Assembly (NCBI GenBank): GCA_023475455.1
Contig: JAMCVR010000154.1
Coordinates: forward strand, 1-6,597
DNA length: 6,597 bases
Direction of reading: 5' to 3'
From: Thermoplasmatota archaeon
Lineage (GTDB): Bacteria; Pseudomonadota; Gammaproteobacteria; Burkholderiales; Thiobacillaceae
In this document: piece after piece, positions 6,469 through 6,597 of the stretch
How positions within the stretch are numbered: position 1 is the first letter of the stretch
How the letters are laid out: every line of letters begins with the position of its first letter
The notes under the pieces: model-generated
What the model saw: only the letters and a program-made list of their open reading frames with translations
Database searches by the model: none
Told to the model about the DNA's origin: nothing
Made by a program: the position numbers and the translations under genes

Positions 6469-6470
6469 GG

Positions 6471-6597
6471 CGTTCCGAGCGCGAATCGCTGTTCACCCAG
6501 GGCGTGCTGTCCAACCGGCTGCTGATCGCCGCGCTGCTGCTCACCTTCGCCCTGCAGATGGCCGTGCTTTATGTGCCCTGGCTCAACCCCATCTTCA
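6471..6597 (+). repeat. Terminal copy of the 127-bp direct repeat, probable contig-end artefact
   Basis: The final 127 bases exactly repeat 5885-6011 and stop with the window. They interrupt the minus-strand gene ending at 6313 and carry a fragment of the ATPase M8-M9 region with no start or stop of its own. An exact odd length of 127, ending at the sequence end, matches the largest k-mer commonly used by de Bruijn assemblers. I infer an assembly-graph overlap. A real tandem duplication with a 586-bp unit (5885-6470) would give the same sequence. Confidence 0.85.

Noticed and set aside
3455..6544. A 1029-codon open frame on the minus strand across the ATPase gene
   Set aside because: It is antisense to a complete, motif-verified P2A ATPase. 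Its composition (many H, Q, R, G) is typical of a shadow frame in GC-rich DNA, and it runs through both the palindromic element and the duplicated end.

Overview
The window is GC-rich DNA with the gene density and codon style of a proteobacterium. The gene mix (MscS-type channel, MarR regulator, periplasmic double-thioredoxin protein, Ca2+/cation exchanger, P2A-type ATPase) would fit a beta- or gammaproteobacterium, but nothing here fixes the taxon. Both ends look like the ends of an assembled contig rather than natural gene boundaries. The last 127 bases are an exact copy of an internal stretch of the ATPase gene. At the left end, recognisable channel sequence begins only at about base 128.

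Layout, left to right. Bases 1-127 have no recognisable content. Bases 128-604 (+) encode the C-terminal half of an MscS-family mechanosensitive channel that has lost its membrane domain. It converges on a MarR-family regulator gene (617-1090, -), and both stop codons sit inside one small palindrome (601-620). Upstream of the regulator, on the same strand, is a gene for an exported protein with two thioredoxin folds (CPYC and CPDC; 1198-2274, -). A 210-bp divergent region with a perfect 10-bp-arm palindrome separates it from a two-gene plus-strand operon: a ten-helix CaCA-family cation exchanger (2485-3501) overlapping by 11 bp a complete 880-residue P2A-type cation ATPase (3491-6133) with all catalytic motifs and Ca2+-type membrane ligands. 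The pair probably works as a low-affinity exchanger plus a high-affinity ATP-driven pump for removing Ca2+ or a related divalent cation.

After the ATPase comes a 180-bp highly palindromic element (6136-6315). It has outer 11-bp perfect inverted repeats that can be read as a TA duplication plus 9-bp terminal repeats. Inside are two 28-bp arms whose six differences form three compensatory base-pair changes, and two more hairpins lie in the centre. It looks like a MITE/REP-type element sitting between convergent genes. The gene on its right is the 3' end of an unrecognised minus-strand gene (6313-6468), cut off where the 127-bp duplicated segment begins.

I did not find a convincing new multi-gene system. 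The best leads are the nested palindromic element, the exchanger-pump operon, the duplicated-thioredoxin protein, and the two end anomalies that probably reflect assembly.
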